Positions 24,482-30,585 of a stretch of DNA of 44,226 nucleotides are shown here, piece after piece. The notes beneath the pieces were generated by a model. That model made no database searches. It was given only the letters and a program-made list of their open reading frames with translations, and was not told where the DNA came from. The translations under genes were made by a program, and so were the position numbers. The number at the start of each line of letters is the position of its first letter. Position 1 is the first letter of the stretch. The stretch spans positions 1 to 44,226 of the forward strand of contig CALVUM010000013.1 in NCBI GenBank assembly GCA_944363605.1. Direction: 5' to 3'. The stretch comes from an uncultured Bacilli bacterium (GTDB taxonomy: Bacteria > Bacillota_I > Bacilli_A > RF39 > UBA660).

Positions 24482-25588
24482 ATGAAAGAAAAAAAGAGAA
24501 TAAATAAGAAACAAATGTTTTTAATTGGTGGGGGAATTTTGTTAATTATCTTAGTTGTGGGTGTTCTTGTTTTTGCGTTAGCTCACAATAAAGAAGAAAA
24601 TAGAAATAATCCTTCACAAGAAGGTCCAACAGAGACTTTAAATAAAGAAATGCCTAAAGATTCCTCATCATTATTAGAAACCTATAGGGAACTTGAAGTA
24701 ACCAGTGTGTCTTTAAATAAAATTGAATTTGGCAAGAATTTTGAAGGTGAAACGGGAGATAAAGTAACGGTTTATGTTTATTCAACACCAAAGTTTGTTG
24801 GAGAATTTGAAATTCAAGAAATAGAGGAAACAAAATATATTGAAGGCTTAGAAGAAAAGTTAAAAGTATTAAATCTTAGTGATGAAACCCATTATTTAGC
24901 TATTCTTATAGAAAATCAAGTTTTAGGATATGTTAAACTAGAAATTAATATTGAAACAAATGAAGAAATAGCTGAAGAACCAAGTGAAGAGATTACTGAA
25001 AACGAAAAGCCGACTGAAAATACTACTGAAAGAACTACCGAAACAAAAGTTGTAACGGAAGATATTTCTTATACGACAGAAGAAGTTAAAGAAGTAAATA
25101 TGAAGCGTGGCGAAAGAAAAGTTGTTACCTCTGGTGTAACAGGAAAAAAAGAAGTTTCTTATCAAATAACTTATGAAGATGGTAAAGAGATTTCTCGAGA
25201 AAAGATTAGTGAAAAAGTCCTTCAAAATGCTGTTTCAGAAATAGTCAAAGTAGGCGTGAGTGATTATAATCTAAATACGGATACCTATGTTGATTATGCG
25301 GGACCAGTTTGTACGGAGTTAGATGAAAATAATCCGATTTGCAAGAAAGATTCTGATTTCATGTTTGAAGCTATTTCAATAAATGGTAAAATTTATATTA
25401 CTTGTATAGACAAACAATGCACAAAAGATAATGTTTTTCTAGAAGCTAGTTGGTATCAAAATTCAGCTTTGTTACAAGCAAGTTATAATGGAAAAATGAC
25501 TTATTTCTTTACGGAACGAAGCTCTGATAAAAGAAGTCTTACATTAGATATATGTCAAAAATATAACTTGGCATGTGGAAGTTGGTAA
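24482..25588 (+). CDS. Membrane-anchored extracellular protein with G5 domain, 368 aa
   Basis: A short basic N terminus and one membrane segment (about residues 12-34) leave the rest outside. Residues 65-155 form an unassigned beta-rich domain, 160-190 is a Glu/Thr/Pro-rich linker, and about 186-258 is a G5 domain (MKRGERKVVTSGVTGKKEV..Y..TYEDGKEISREKIS.....IVKVG). G5 domains bind N-acetylglucosamine or extend cell-surface proteins. The last 100 residues have four spaced Cys (VCTELDENNPIC, ITCIDKQC, DICQKYNLAC) that could form disulfides. ATG 24482 follows AAAGGAGAG. Exact role unknown; a cell-wall contact function is inferred, and murF lies directly upstream. Confidence 0.8.
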   Translation: MKEKKRINKKQMFLIGGGILLIILVVGVLVFALAHNKEENRNNPSQEGPTETLNKEMPKDSSSLLETYRELEVTSVSLNKIEFGKNFEGETGDKVTVYVYSTPKFVGEFEIQEIEETKYIEGLEEKLKVLNLSDETHYLAILIENQVLGYVKLEINIETNEEIAEEPSEEITENEKPTENTTERTTETKVVTEDISYTTEEVKEVNMKRGERKVVTSGVTGKKEVSYQITYEDGKEISREKISEKVLQNAVSEIVKVGVSDYNLNTDTYVDYAGPVCTELDENNPICKKDSDFMFEAISINGKIYITCIDKQCTKDNVFLEASWYQNSALLQASYNGKMTYFFTERSSDKRSLTLDICQKYNLACGSW

Positions 25589-25592
25589 AAAG

Positions 25593-25613
25593 AACACGAA
25601 GCGTGTTTTTTTT
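25593..25613 (+). terminator. Terminator of the G5-domain gene
   Basis: AACACG (25593-25598) pairs with CGTGTT (25602-25607), 3-nt loop, eight T. Confidence 0.85.
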
Positions 25614-25666
25614 ATGACAAATTTTTTAAAATTATGTAAATCACAATACTAGATAACCTTACTTTG

Positions 25667-25675
25667 TGGTACAAT
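25667..25675 (+). promoter_or_regulatory. Extended -10 promoter of the fucO operon
   Basis: TGG-TACAAT with TACAAT at 25670-25675, about 24 nt before ATG 25699; no clear -35. Confidence 0.55.
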
Positions 25676-25698
25676 GAAATAGTAGAATGGAGGTAGAT

Positions 25699-26847
25699 AT
25701 GGCAAATCGAATTATCTTAAATGAAACATCTTATTTTGGATGGAACGCTAGAGAAAATTTAGTGCCTGAAATTAAAAGAAGAAAGTTTCAAAAGATTTTA
25801 GTCGTAACAGATGAGACACTCATGGAGTGTGGAGTTGCCAAAAAAGTACTTGATTTACTTGATGATGCTCATATCGAGTATCAAGTATTTGACAAAGTAA
25901 AACCGAATCCAACGATTAAAAATTGTCACGATGGAATTAAAGTTTGTCAAGACTTTGGTGCTTCAGCCATTGTTTCTGTGGGTGGCGGATCTGTTATCGA
26001 TACAGCCAAATGTATTGGGATAGTAATAGAAAATCCAGAATTCTATGATATTAATTCATTAGAAGGTGTGGCGGATACAAAGAACCGTTCATTACCAATA
26101 ATCGCGTTACCAACTACGGCTGGAACTGCTGCTGAAGTAACCATTAATTACGTGATTACTGATGAAGAAAATGTTGTAAAACGAGTTTGTGTTGATCCAA
26201 ATGACATACCAGTATTATCAATTATTGATACAGAACTCATGTCTGGAATGCCTAGGTTAACGGCAGCTTCAACTGGACTTGATGCACTTACCCATGCGAT
26301 GGAAGGATATATTACGGCATCTCATTGGGAAATGACGGATATGTTTCATTTAAAAAGCATGGAGCTAACGTATAAGAACTTAGAAAAAGCAGTTTTAAAA
26401 GACAAAGAGGCTATGGATAAAATGGGACTTAGCCAATACATTGCTGGTATGGGATTTTCAAATGTCGGACTAGGAATTGTTCACTCGATGGCTCATCAGC
26501 TTGGCGCGACTTACGATGTTCCGCATGGAATTGCTTGTGCTCTTTTCTTACCATATGTTTTGGAATGGAATGGCGAAGTAGTTAAAGAAAGATTTCCAGC
26601 TATGGCAAAATCTTTTGGATTTGATGTAACGGGTAAAACAGATGAAGAGTGTGTTTCTCTAGTTGTTGAAGCAGTAAGGTCATTAGAGAGAAATTTGGAA
26701 GTTCCTATGCATTTAAGTGAATTAAATGTATCAAAAGAAGACTTCGATGTATTAGCTACAAAAGCTTTAAAAGACCCATGTACTGGTGGAAATCCAAGAA
26801 GTGTTACAAAAGAAGATATTCTAGCTTTATTAGTAAAAGCATATTAA
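25699..26847 (+). CDS. fucO: Lactaldehyde reductase / 1,2-propanediol oxidoreductase (iron-dependent ADH), 382 aa
   Basis: A group III iron-containing alcohol dehydrogenase that reduces lactaldehyde to 1,2-propanediol with NADH, or the reverse. The start MANRIILNETSYFG and the blocks PTTAGTAAEVTINYVITDEE, VDPNDIP, STGLDALTHAMEGYIT, AGMGFSNVGLGIVHSMAH and DPCTGGNPR follow E. coli FucO closely. The NAD-binding GGGS is at about 95-98, and iron ligands are D195, H199, H262 and H276. ATG 25699 is preferred over an in-frame ATG at 25687, which overlaps the GGAGG site. It leads an operon with a FIST protein and an aldehyde dehydrogenase, but no fucose or rhamnose isomerase, kinase or aldolase genes are in the window, so the aldehyde source is unknown. 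Confidence 0.92.
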   Translation: MANRIILNETSYFGWNARENLVPEIKRRKFQKILVVTDETLMECGVAKKVLDLLDDAHIEYQVFDKVKPNPTIKNCHDGIKVCQDFGASAIVSVGGGSVIDTAKCIGIVIENPEFYDINSLEGVADTKNRSLPIIALPTTAGTAAEVTINYVITDEENVVKRVCVDPNDIPVLSIIDTELMSGMPRLTAASTGLDALTHAMEGYITASHWEMTDMFHLKSMELTYKNLEKAVLKDKEAMDKMGLSQYIAGMGFSNVGLGIVHSMAHQLGATYDVPHGIACALFLPYVLEWNGEVVKERFPAMAKSFGFDVTGKTDEECVSLVVEAVRSLERNLEVPMHLSELNVSKEDFDVLATKALKDPCTGGNPRSVTKEDILALLVKAY

Positions 26848-26861
26848 AAGGAGTGAAAAAA

Positions 26862-28034
26862 ATGTTAAAAACAAAAGTAGGATATAGTGAAAATGTTGAT
26901 GCATACGCATCTGGTGTTGAAACAGCCAAAATGGCAAATGTGATAGAAAATCCACAAGTAGGACTTTTCTTTACGAGCTGTGTTCAAGACCAACAAAAAT
27001 TAATGGAAGGTGCAAAAAGCGTTTTAGGTAATGTTCCAATTATTGGATGTACGTCTTCTGCAGCTTTATGTACACAAGACGGATATTTAAACAAGGAGAC
27101 TGGATATTCTGGAATGATGTTATTTGGAGGAGATTTAGAAGTTGTTACAGCTGGCTCCAAAAAGACCGATGAATCACCTCGTGAAATTGGGGCTCGTATT
27201 GCTAAAGAAGCTATTTCTAAAGTAAAGGGGCAAGATAAAGAACCAGATTTCTTCTTTATGACAGCATCTCCTGCGAATGAAGAAGATTACATGAAAGGAA
27301 TTCAAGATGTTATTGGGAATATTCCAGTTTTTGGTGGAAGTGCTGCTGATAACACCGTTGAAGGAAAATGGAGTATTTTGTGTGATGGTGAATCTTTCGC
27401 TGATGGTGTAGCTATTGCTATTTTCTATACCGATGGAAAAATGAAAAATATTTATACAGGTGCCTATCATGAAACAGAAAATGTTGGTGTTATCACGAAA
27501 ATTAATGGCGATCGTACCTTAGTAGAAATTGATCATGAACCAGCTTTAAAGAAATATGCTGAGTGGACTGGTAAAGATGTAGAATCTTTAAAAGGAAATA
27601 ACTTACTAACAGAAACTATCTGTGCTCCATTAGGTGTAAAAGATCCAATTGGTAAAGTTACAGCTGTTCGTCATCTGATGTTTGGTAACGAGGATTATTC
27701 CATGAATATTGGAGCCAATTTAGCTGTTAATACGGCAGTAATTCAACTTGCTAATAGTCCAGAAGGAATTTTAAAAGCCAATGCCGAAGCGATTTCTTCT
27801 TTAAATACGTTAATGAATAATGAAGAAAAATCTTATTTCTTAGTTCACTGTGGTGGACGTCGTCTAGGACTTGCTTTATCAGAAATTGAAGATCAAATTT
27901 ATCCAGAAGTGAAAAAAGCCATTCCAGATAAAGAATTCTTAATGGTATTTACTTTTGGTGAATATGGTTCAGGCGATCATTCATCTAACACGGTTGGTGG
28001 ATTATCTTTATCTTATACAGGATTTGGAGAATAA
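26862..28034 (+). CDS. FIST-domain protein (FIST_N + FIST_C), stand-alone, 390 aa
   Basis: Contains the two halves of the FIST sensory module: an N-terminal part with VGLFFTSCVQDQQ..., IIGCTSSAALCTQDGY and PVFGGSAADN, and a C-terminal part with APLGVKD, NIGANLAVNTAVIQLANSP and LVHCGGRRLGLA, ending in TFGEYGSGDHSSNTVGGLSLSYTGFG. FIST domains are predicted small-ligand sensors, usually joined to or beside histidine kinases, chemoreceptors or diguanylate cyclases. Here there is no output domain and no signal peptide, and the gene sits 14 nt after fucO and 3 nt before an aldehyde dehydrogenase. A ligand-binding or metabolite-handling role tied to aldehyde metabolism is inferred. ATG 26862 follows AAAAGGAG; the longer frame overlaps fucO and is rejected. 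Confidence 0.88.
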   Translation: MLKTKVGYSENVDAYASGVETAKMANVIENPQVGLFFTSCVQDQQKLMEGAKSVLGNVPIIGCTSSAALCTQDGYLNKETGYSGMMLFGGDLEVVTAGSKKTDESPREIGARIAKEAISKVKGQDKEPDFFFMTASPANEEDYMKGIQDVIGNIPVFGGSAADNTVEGKWSILCDGESFADGVAIAIFYTDGKMKNIYTGAYHETENVGVITKINGDRTLVEIDHEPALKKYAEWTGKDVESLKGNNLLTETICAPLGVKDPIGKVTAVRHLMFGNEDYSMNIGANLAVNTAVIQLANSPEGILKANAEAISSLNTLMNNEEKSYFLVHCGGRRLGLALSEIEDQIYPEVKKAIPDKEFLMVFTFGEYGSGDHSSNTVGGLSLSYTGFGE

Positions 28035-28037
28035 TTT

Positions 28038-29474
28038 ATGGCAAAGAATTTAATTGGCGAAAATTGGTGTGATGCTTCAGACGGAAGAACCATTAAAATT
28101 ACAAATCCAGCTACCAATGAGCTTATTGATACAGTCCCTGAAAGCAATAAATTAGATTGTGATAAGGCCGTTGAAGCTGCGTATGTAGCTCAAAAAGAAT
28201 GGGCTAAAAAACCTGTTCATGAAAGAGCGAGCATTTTAATGAAATTCGTGTCTATTGTTGAAAGTCATAAAGATGAACTTGCCAAGCTTTTAAGTGATGA
28301 GACAGGAAAGCCAATTAGTGAAGCTATTGGCGAAATTGCAAATGTTTCTATTGGTGTTCCAGCTTTTTGTGAAAAAGCTAAACACGAATATGGAATGGTT
28401 TTTGAAGGAAGTAAGGAAAAAGGCCAAGAACATCATCTTTACTATACAGTTCAAGCTCCTCTTGGAGTAGTAGTTGCTGTTATTCCTTTTAACTTTCCGA
28501 GTGACTTATTTTGTCAAAAAGTTCCTGCTGCATTACTTATGGGAAACACAGTCATTTTAAAACCATCTGCTCATAATCCGCTTACATTAACGAAATACGT
28601 TGAGTATTTATTAGAAGCTGGTGTACCAGGTGGAGCTATTAATTTAATTAATGGAAGTGGCGGTGAAGCTGTTCAAGCAATGGCTGAAAATCCAAAAGTT
28701 TCTTTAGTTACTCTAACAGGAAGTACTAAAGCTGGTGCGGAAACAATGGCAAAATGTGCGAAAAATATCACTCATGTTATGTTAGGATTAGGTGGAAACG
28801 ATGCCTTTATTTTACATAAAGATGGCGATATTGATTTAGCTGTAGAAGAAACCGTTTGGGGTCGTTTATACAACACTGGTCAAGTTTGCTGTGCATCAAA
28901 ACGTTTCTTGGTTCATAAAGATGTCAAAGAGGCTTTTGTTGAAAAATTGAAAAAAAGATTAGAAGGGATACCTGTTCGAATGCCAAGTAATCCGGAAGCA
29001 AAAATTGGTTGCTTAATTAGCGAGGATGCAGCCAAGAAAGTAGAGTCACAAGTAAATGATATGGTGGCACTAGGAGCAAAAGTGGTTTTTGGTGGTCGAA
29101 GAAAGGGAGCTTTCTATGAACCAACAATTTTAGTAGACATAACAAAAAATATGCCTGTAGCCAAAGATGAAGAAATCTTTGGACCAGTTATTTCTATCAT
29201 TGAATATGAAGATTTAGATGAGGCAATTTCGATTGCTAACCAATCAAGTTATGGATTATGTGGTTGTATTGTTTCAGAAAGTCAAAAGACTTGTCAATAT
29301 GTTGCTGAAAAATTAGAATGTGGCGGTGTCGTTATTAATGGTGCTTCATTCTTTAGACCATTTGAAATGCCATTTGGTGGTTGGAAACATTCTGGTACAG
29401 GTAATGAAGGCGTTTCTTCAACACTTCATGAAATGTCTAGAACAAAAACAATTGTTATGAAAAATATTTTATAA
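28038..29474 (+). CDS. Aldehyde dehydrogenase family protein lacking the general-base Glu, 478 aa
   Basis: An NAD(P)-dependent ALDH fold of normal length. Conserved parts are PFNFPSDLF..KVPAALLMGNTVILKPS (Asn152 for the oxyanion hole), LTGSTKAG, the nucleophile C284 in NTGQVCCASKRF, EEIFGPVISI and PFGGWKHSG. The motif that normally reads ELGGK, supplying the hydrolytic base Glu, here reads G250-L-G-G-N. ALDHs without that Glu include CoA-acylating types such as methylmalonate-semialdehyde dehydrogenase, so an acyl-CoA-forming or slow hydrolytic reaction is possible (inference). It is the third gene of the fucO-FIST operon, so lactaldehyde or a related small aldehyde is a likely substrate. A terminator follows. 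Confidence 0.88.
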   Translation: MAKNLIGENWCDASDGRTIKITNPATNELIDTVPESNKLDCDKAVEAAYVAQKEWAKKPVHERASILMKFVSIVESHKDELAKLLSDETGKPISEAIGEIANVSIGVPAFCEKAKHEYGMVFEGSKEKGQEHHLYYTVQAPLGVVVAVIPFNFPSDLFCQKVPAALLMGNTVILKPSAHNPLTLTKYVEYLLEAGVPGGAINLINGSGGEAVQAMAENPKVSLVTLTGSTKAGAETMAKCAKNITHVMLGLGGNDAFILHKDGDIDLAVEETVWGRLYNTGQVCCASKRFLVHKDVKEAFVEKLKKRLEGIPVRMPSNPEAKIGCLISEDAAKKVESQVNDMVALGAKVVFGGRRKGAFYEPTILVDITKNMPVAKDEEIFGPVISIIEYEDLDEAISIANQSSYGLCGCIVSESQKTCQYVAEKLECGGVVINGASFFRPFEMPFGGWKHSGTGNEGVSSTLHEMSRTKTIVMKNIL

Positions 29475-29484
29475 AAAGAAAAAA

Positions 29485-29509
29485 AGTTGCTTATTAAGCA
29501 GCTTTTTTT
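29485..29509 (+). terminator. Terminator of the fucO operon
   Basis: AGTTGCTT (29485-29492) pairs with AAGCAGCT (29496-29503) with one G-T pair, 3-nt loop, then seven T. It isolates the following small locus from the operon. Confidence 0.85.
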
Positions 29510-29538
29510 ATGCTATTTGATTTTCTGATATTTTTGTG

Positions 29539-29547
29539 TGTTATAGT
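29539..29547 (+). promoter_or_regulatory. Extended -10 promoter of the small-peptide transcript
   Basis: TGT-TATAGT with TATAGT at 29542-29547; a TTGATT at 29517-29522 is a weak -35 at 19-nt spacing. The predicted start near 29554 puts GGATATATCTGA at the very 5' end of the RNA. Confidence 0.55.
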
Positions 29548-29554
29548 AATACTT

Positions 29555-29780
29555 GGATATATCTGAAACATCAGGTGCTTATCCCTTTTAAAAGAATAGA
29601 AGGGATGTGATAAGTATGAGAAAACAAGAAAAATTCTTAAATTGCATCATATTTATCTTATTATTTATTATAATTATTTTATTAATGAAATAAATAAAAG
29701 CATCTGATTCAACATGTGTTGATTCAGATGCAAAACCAAAATAAATGGGATAGCATCTGATTCTCCCTTCAGATATATCC
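29555..29780 (+). repeat. Long-range inverted repeat joining transcript 5' and 3' ends
   Basis: GGATATATCTGA (29555-29566) is perfectly complementary to TCAGATATATCC (29769-29780), just before the final T run. Adjacent bases (TCAGGTGCTTATCCC versus the reverse of GGGATAGCATCTGATT) extend the similarity. Inside lie a 15-bp hairpin with one T-T mismatch (29700-29714 with 29717-29731) and the SD-blocking stem 29582-29590/29597-29605. Confidence 0.85.
29616..29693 (+). CDS. 25-residue hydrophobic membrane peptide (type I toxin candidate)
   Basis: The peptide has a basic start MRKQEKF, then about 17 strongly hydrophobic residues (Ile/Leu/Phe-rich, 8-24) and a final Lys, a single membrane helix. 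This is the usual shape of type I toxins, which depolarise or disturb the membrane, though the sequence matches no named family I can recall. The ribosome-binding region AAGGGATGTGAT resembles AAGGAGGTGAT but its AAGGGA (29600-29605) is buried in a 9-bp stem with 29582-29590, so translation should be inefficient without refolding. The ORF is the only one in a transcript bounded by promoter 29539-29547 and terminator 29748-29786. A leader peptide or random ORF cannot be excluded. Confidence 0.6.
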   Translation: MRKQEKFLNCIIFILLFIIIILLMK

Positions 29781-29808
29781 TTTTTTAATATATGTCATTT
29801 TCTTTGAC
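29688..29808 (-). ncRNA. Predicted antisense RNA (antitoxin candidate), about 120 nt
   Basis: Transcription from the minus-strand promoter 29843-29815 would start near G29808 and run through the complement of the peptide gene's terminator and 3' UTR. A hairpin (29731 to 29700) followed on that strand by TTTTATTTATTT would end it near 29688. It would share about 100 nt of perfect complementarity with the 3' part of the peptide mRNA, up to the stop codon. This convergent 3'-overlap layout is known from Bacillus txpA/RatA and bsrG/SR4. Evidence is sequence only. Confidence 0.55.
29748..29786 (+). terminator. Terminator of the small-peptide transcript
   Basis: GGATA-GC-ATCTGA (29748-29760) pairs with TCAGAT-A-TATCC (29769-29780), leaving a small internal loop and an 8-nt apical loop, followed by six T. 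Confidence 0.8.
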
Positions 29809-29814
29809 GTATTC

Positions 29815-29843
29815 ATTATATCAATTTTTTTCTTCTTTTTCAA
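29815..29843 (-). promoter_or_regulatory. Antisense promoter
   Basis: On the minus strand TTGAAA (29843-29838), a 17-nt spacer and TATAAT (29820-29815), with TG at the extended position. It is a near-perfect sigma-A promoter with no gene downstream on that strand other than the predicted antisense RNA. Confidence 0.8.
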
Positions 29844-29887
29844 TAGACGTAAAGTTGCATCCTTTTTTTGCAATTCATTATATATTA

Positions 29888-29896
29888 TGTTATATT
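29888..29896 (+). promoter_or_regulatory. Extended -10 promoter of the signal peptidase gene
   Basis: TGT-TATATT with TATATT at 29891-29896, 31 nt before ATG 29928. Confidence 0.5.
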
Positions 29897-29927
29897 TTAC
29901 TAGTAGATTAGTGATAGAGGGTAAGAT

Positions 29928-30455
29928 ATGGATTGGTTAGGAATTAAAGAATTTTTAAAAGATTCATTTAAATTGATTCTATTTATTATAGTTTTATTGT
30001 TTATAATGGTCTATGTTTTTTCAATGACTCAAGTAGTAGGAGATTCAATGTCACCAACTTTAATTGATGAAGAGGTTTTATTTTTAAATAAAGTGCAATA
30101 TCGTTTTTTTGATGTAAAGCGTGGAGATATTATTTCATTAGAATATGCAGATACGAAATATTTAATTAAAAGGGTAGTTGGGTTACCTGGAGAAAAAATA
30201 GAAATAAAAGATAATCAAGTATATATAAATGATGAGTTGTTAGAAGAAGACTATTTAGAAGAGGCTTTGCTTTATGGCGACTTTTCTTTAAAAACAATTG
30301 GTTATGAAACTATTCCAGAAAACATGTATTTTGTTTTAGGAGACAATCGGGAAAATTCGATGGATAGTAGAGAAATAGGATTAGTTTCTCAAGAACAAAT
30401 TAAAGGCAAAGTTATTATGCGTTTTTGGCCTTTAAATAAAATTAAATTTTTTTAA
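29928..30455 (+). CDS. lepB: Signal peptidase I, 175 aa
   Basis: Removes Sec and Tat signal peptides at the outer face of the membrane. One N-terminal membrane helix (about 13-32) precedes the catalytic domain. The Ser-Lys dyad is S40 (GDSMSPTL) and K81 (LIKRVVGLPGE), with box E as YFVLGDNRENSMDSREIG. This is a typical short Gram-positive SipS-type enzyme. GAGGG lies upstream of the ATG. The neighbouring large secreted protein, which has its own promoter, has a signal peptide of the kind this enzyme cuts. Confidence 0.95.
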   Translation: MDWLGIKEFLKDSFKLILFIIVLLFIMVYVFSMTQVVGDSMSPTLIDEEVLFLNKVQYRFFDVKRGDIISLEYADTKYLIKRVVGLPGEKIEIKDNQVYINDELLEEDYLEEALLYGDFSLKTIGYETIPENMYFVLGDNRENSMDSREIGLVSQEQIKGKVIMRFWPLNKIKFF

Positions 30456-30462
30456 GTGTTGG

Positions 30463-30489
30463 AGAAAATGACAAACATTTTCTTTTTTT
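30463..30489 (+). terminator. Terminator of lepB
   Basis: AGAAAATG (30463-30470) pairs with CATTTTCT (30476-30483), 5-nt loop, T run. Confidence 0.8.
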
Positions 30490-30533
30490 GACATAAACTT
30501 TAATGCGTAGTGGCAATTTTTTGTCAAATATTG

Positions 30534-30561
30534 TTGCATTTTGAAATCGCAATGATATAAT
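30534..30561 (+). promoter_or_regulatory. Promoter of the large secreted protein, with overlapping inverted repeat
   Basis: TTGCAT (30534-30539), 16-nt spacer, TATAAT (30556-30561) with a TGA extension. An inverted repeat TTGCATTT-TG-AAATcGCAA covers the -35 and spacer and could be an operator. Confidence 0.7.
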
Positions 30562-30585
30562 ACAATTGAACGGAGGTTTGATGTT

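Noticed and set aside
29554-29927. The 29.5-29.8 kb structured region as a riboswitch or attenuator leader of lepB
   Set aside because: lepB has its own promoter at 29888-29896 downstream of the terminator, no known riboswitch motif was recognised, and the strong antisense promoter is not explained by this model. It remains the main alternative to the toxin-antitoxin reading.
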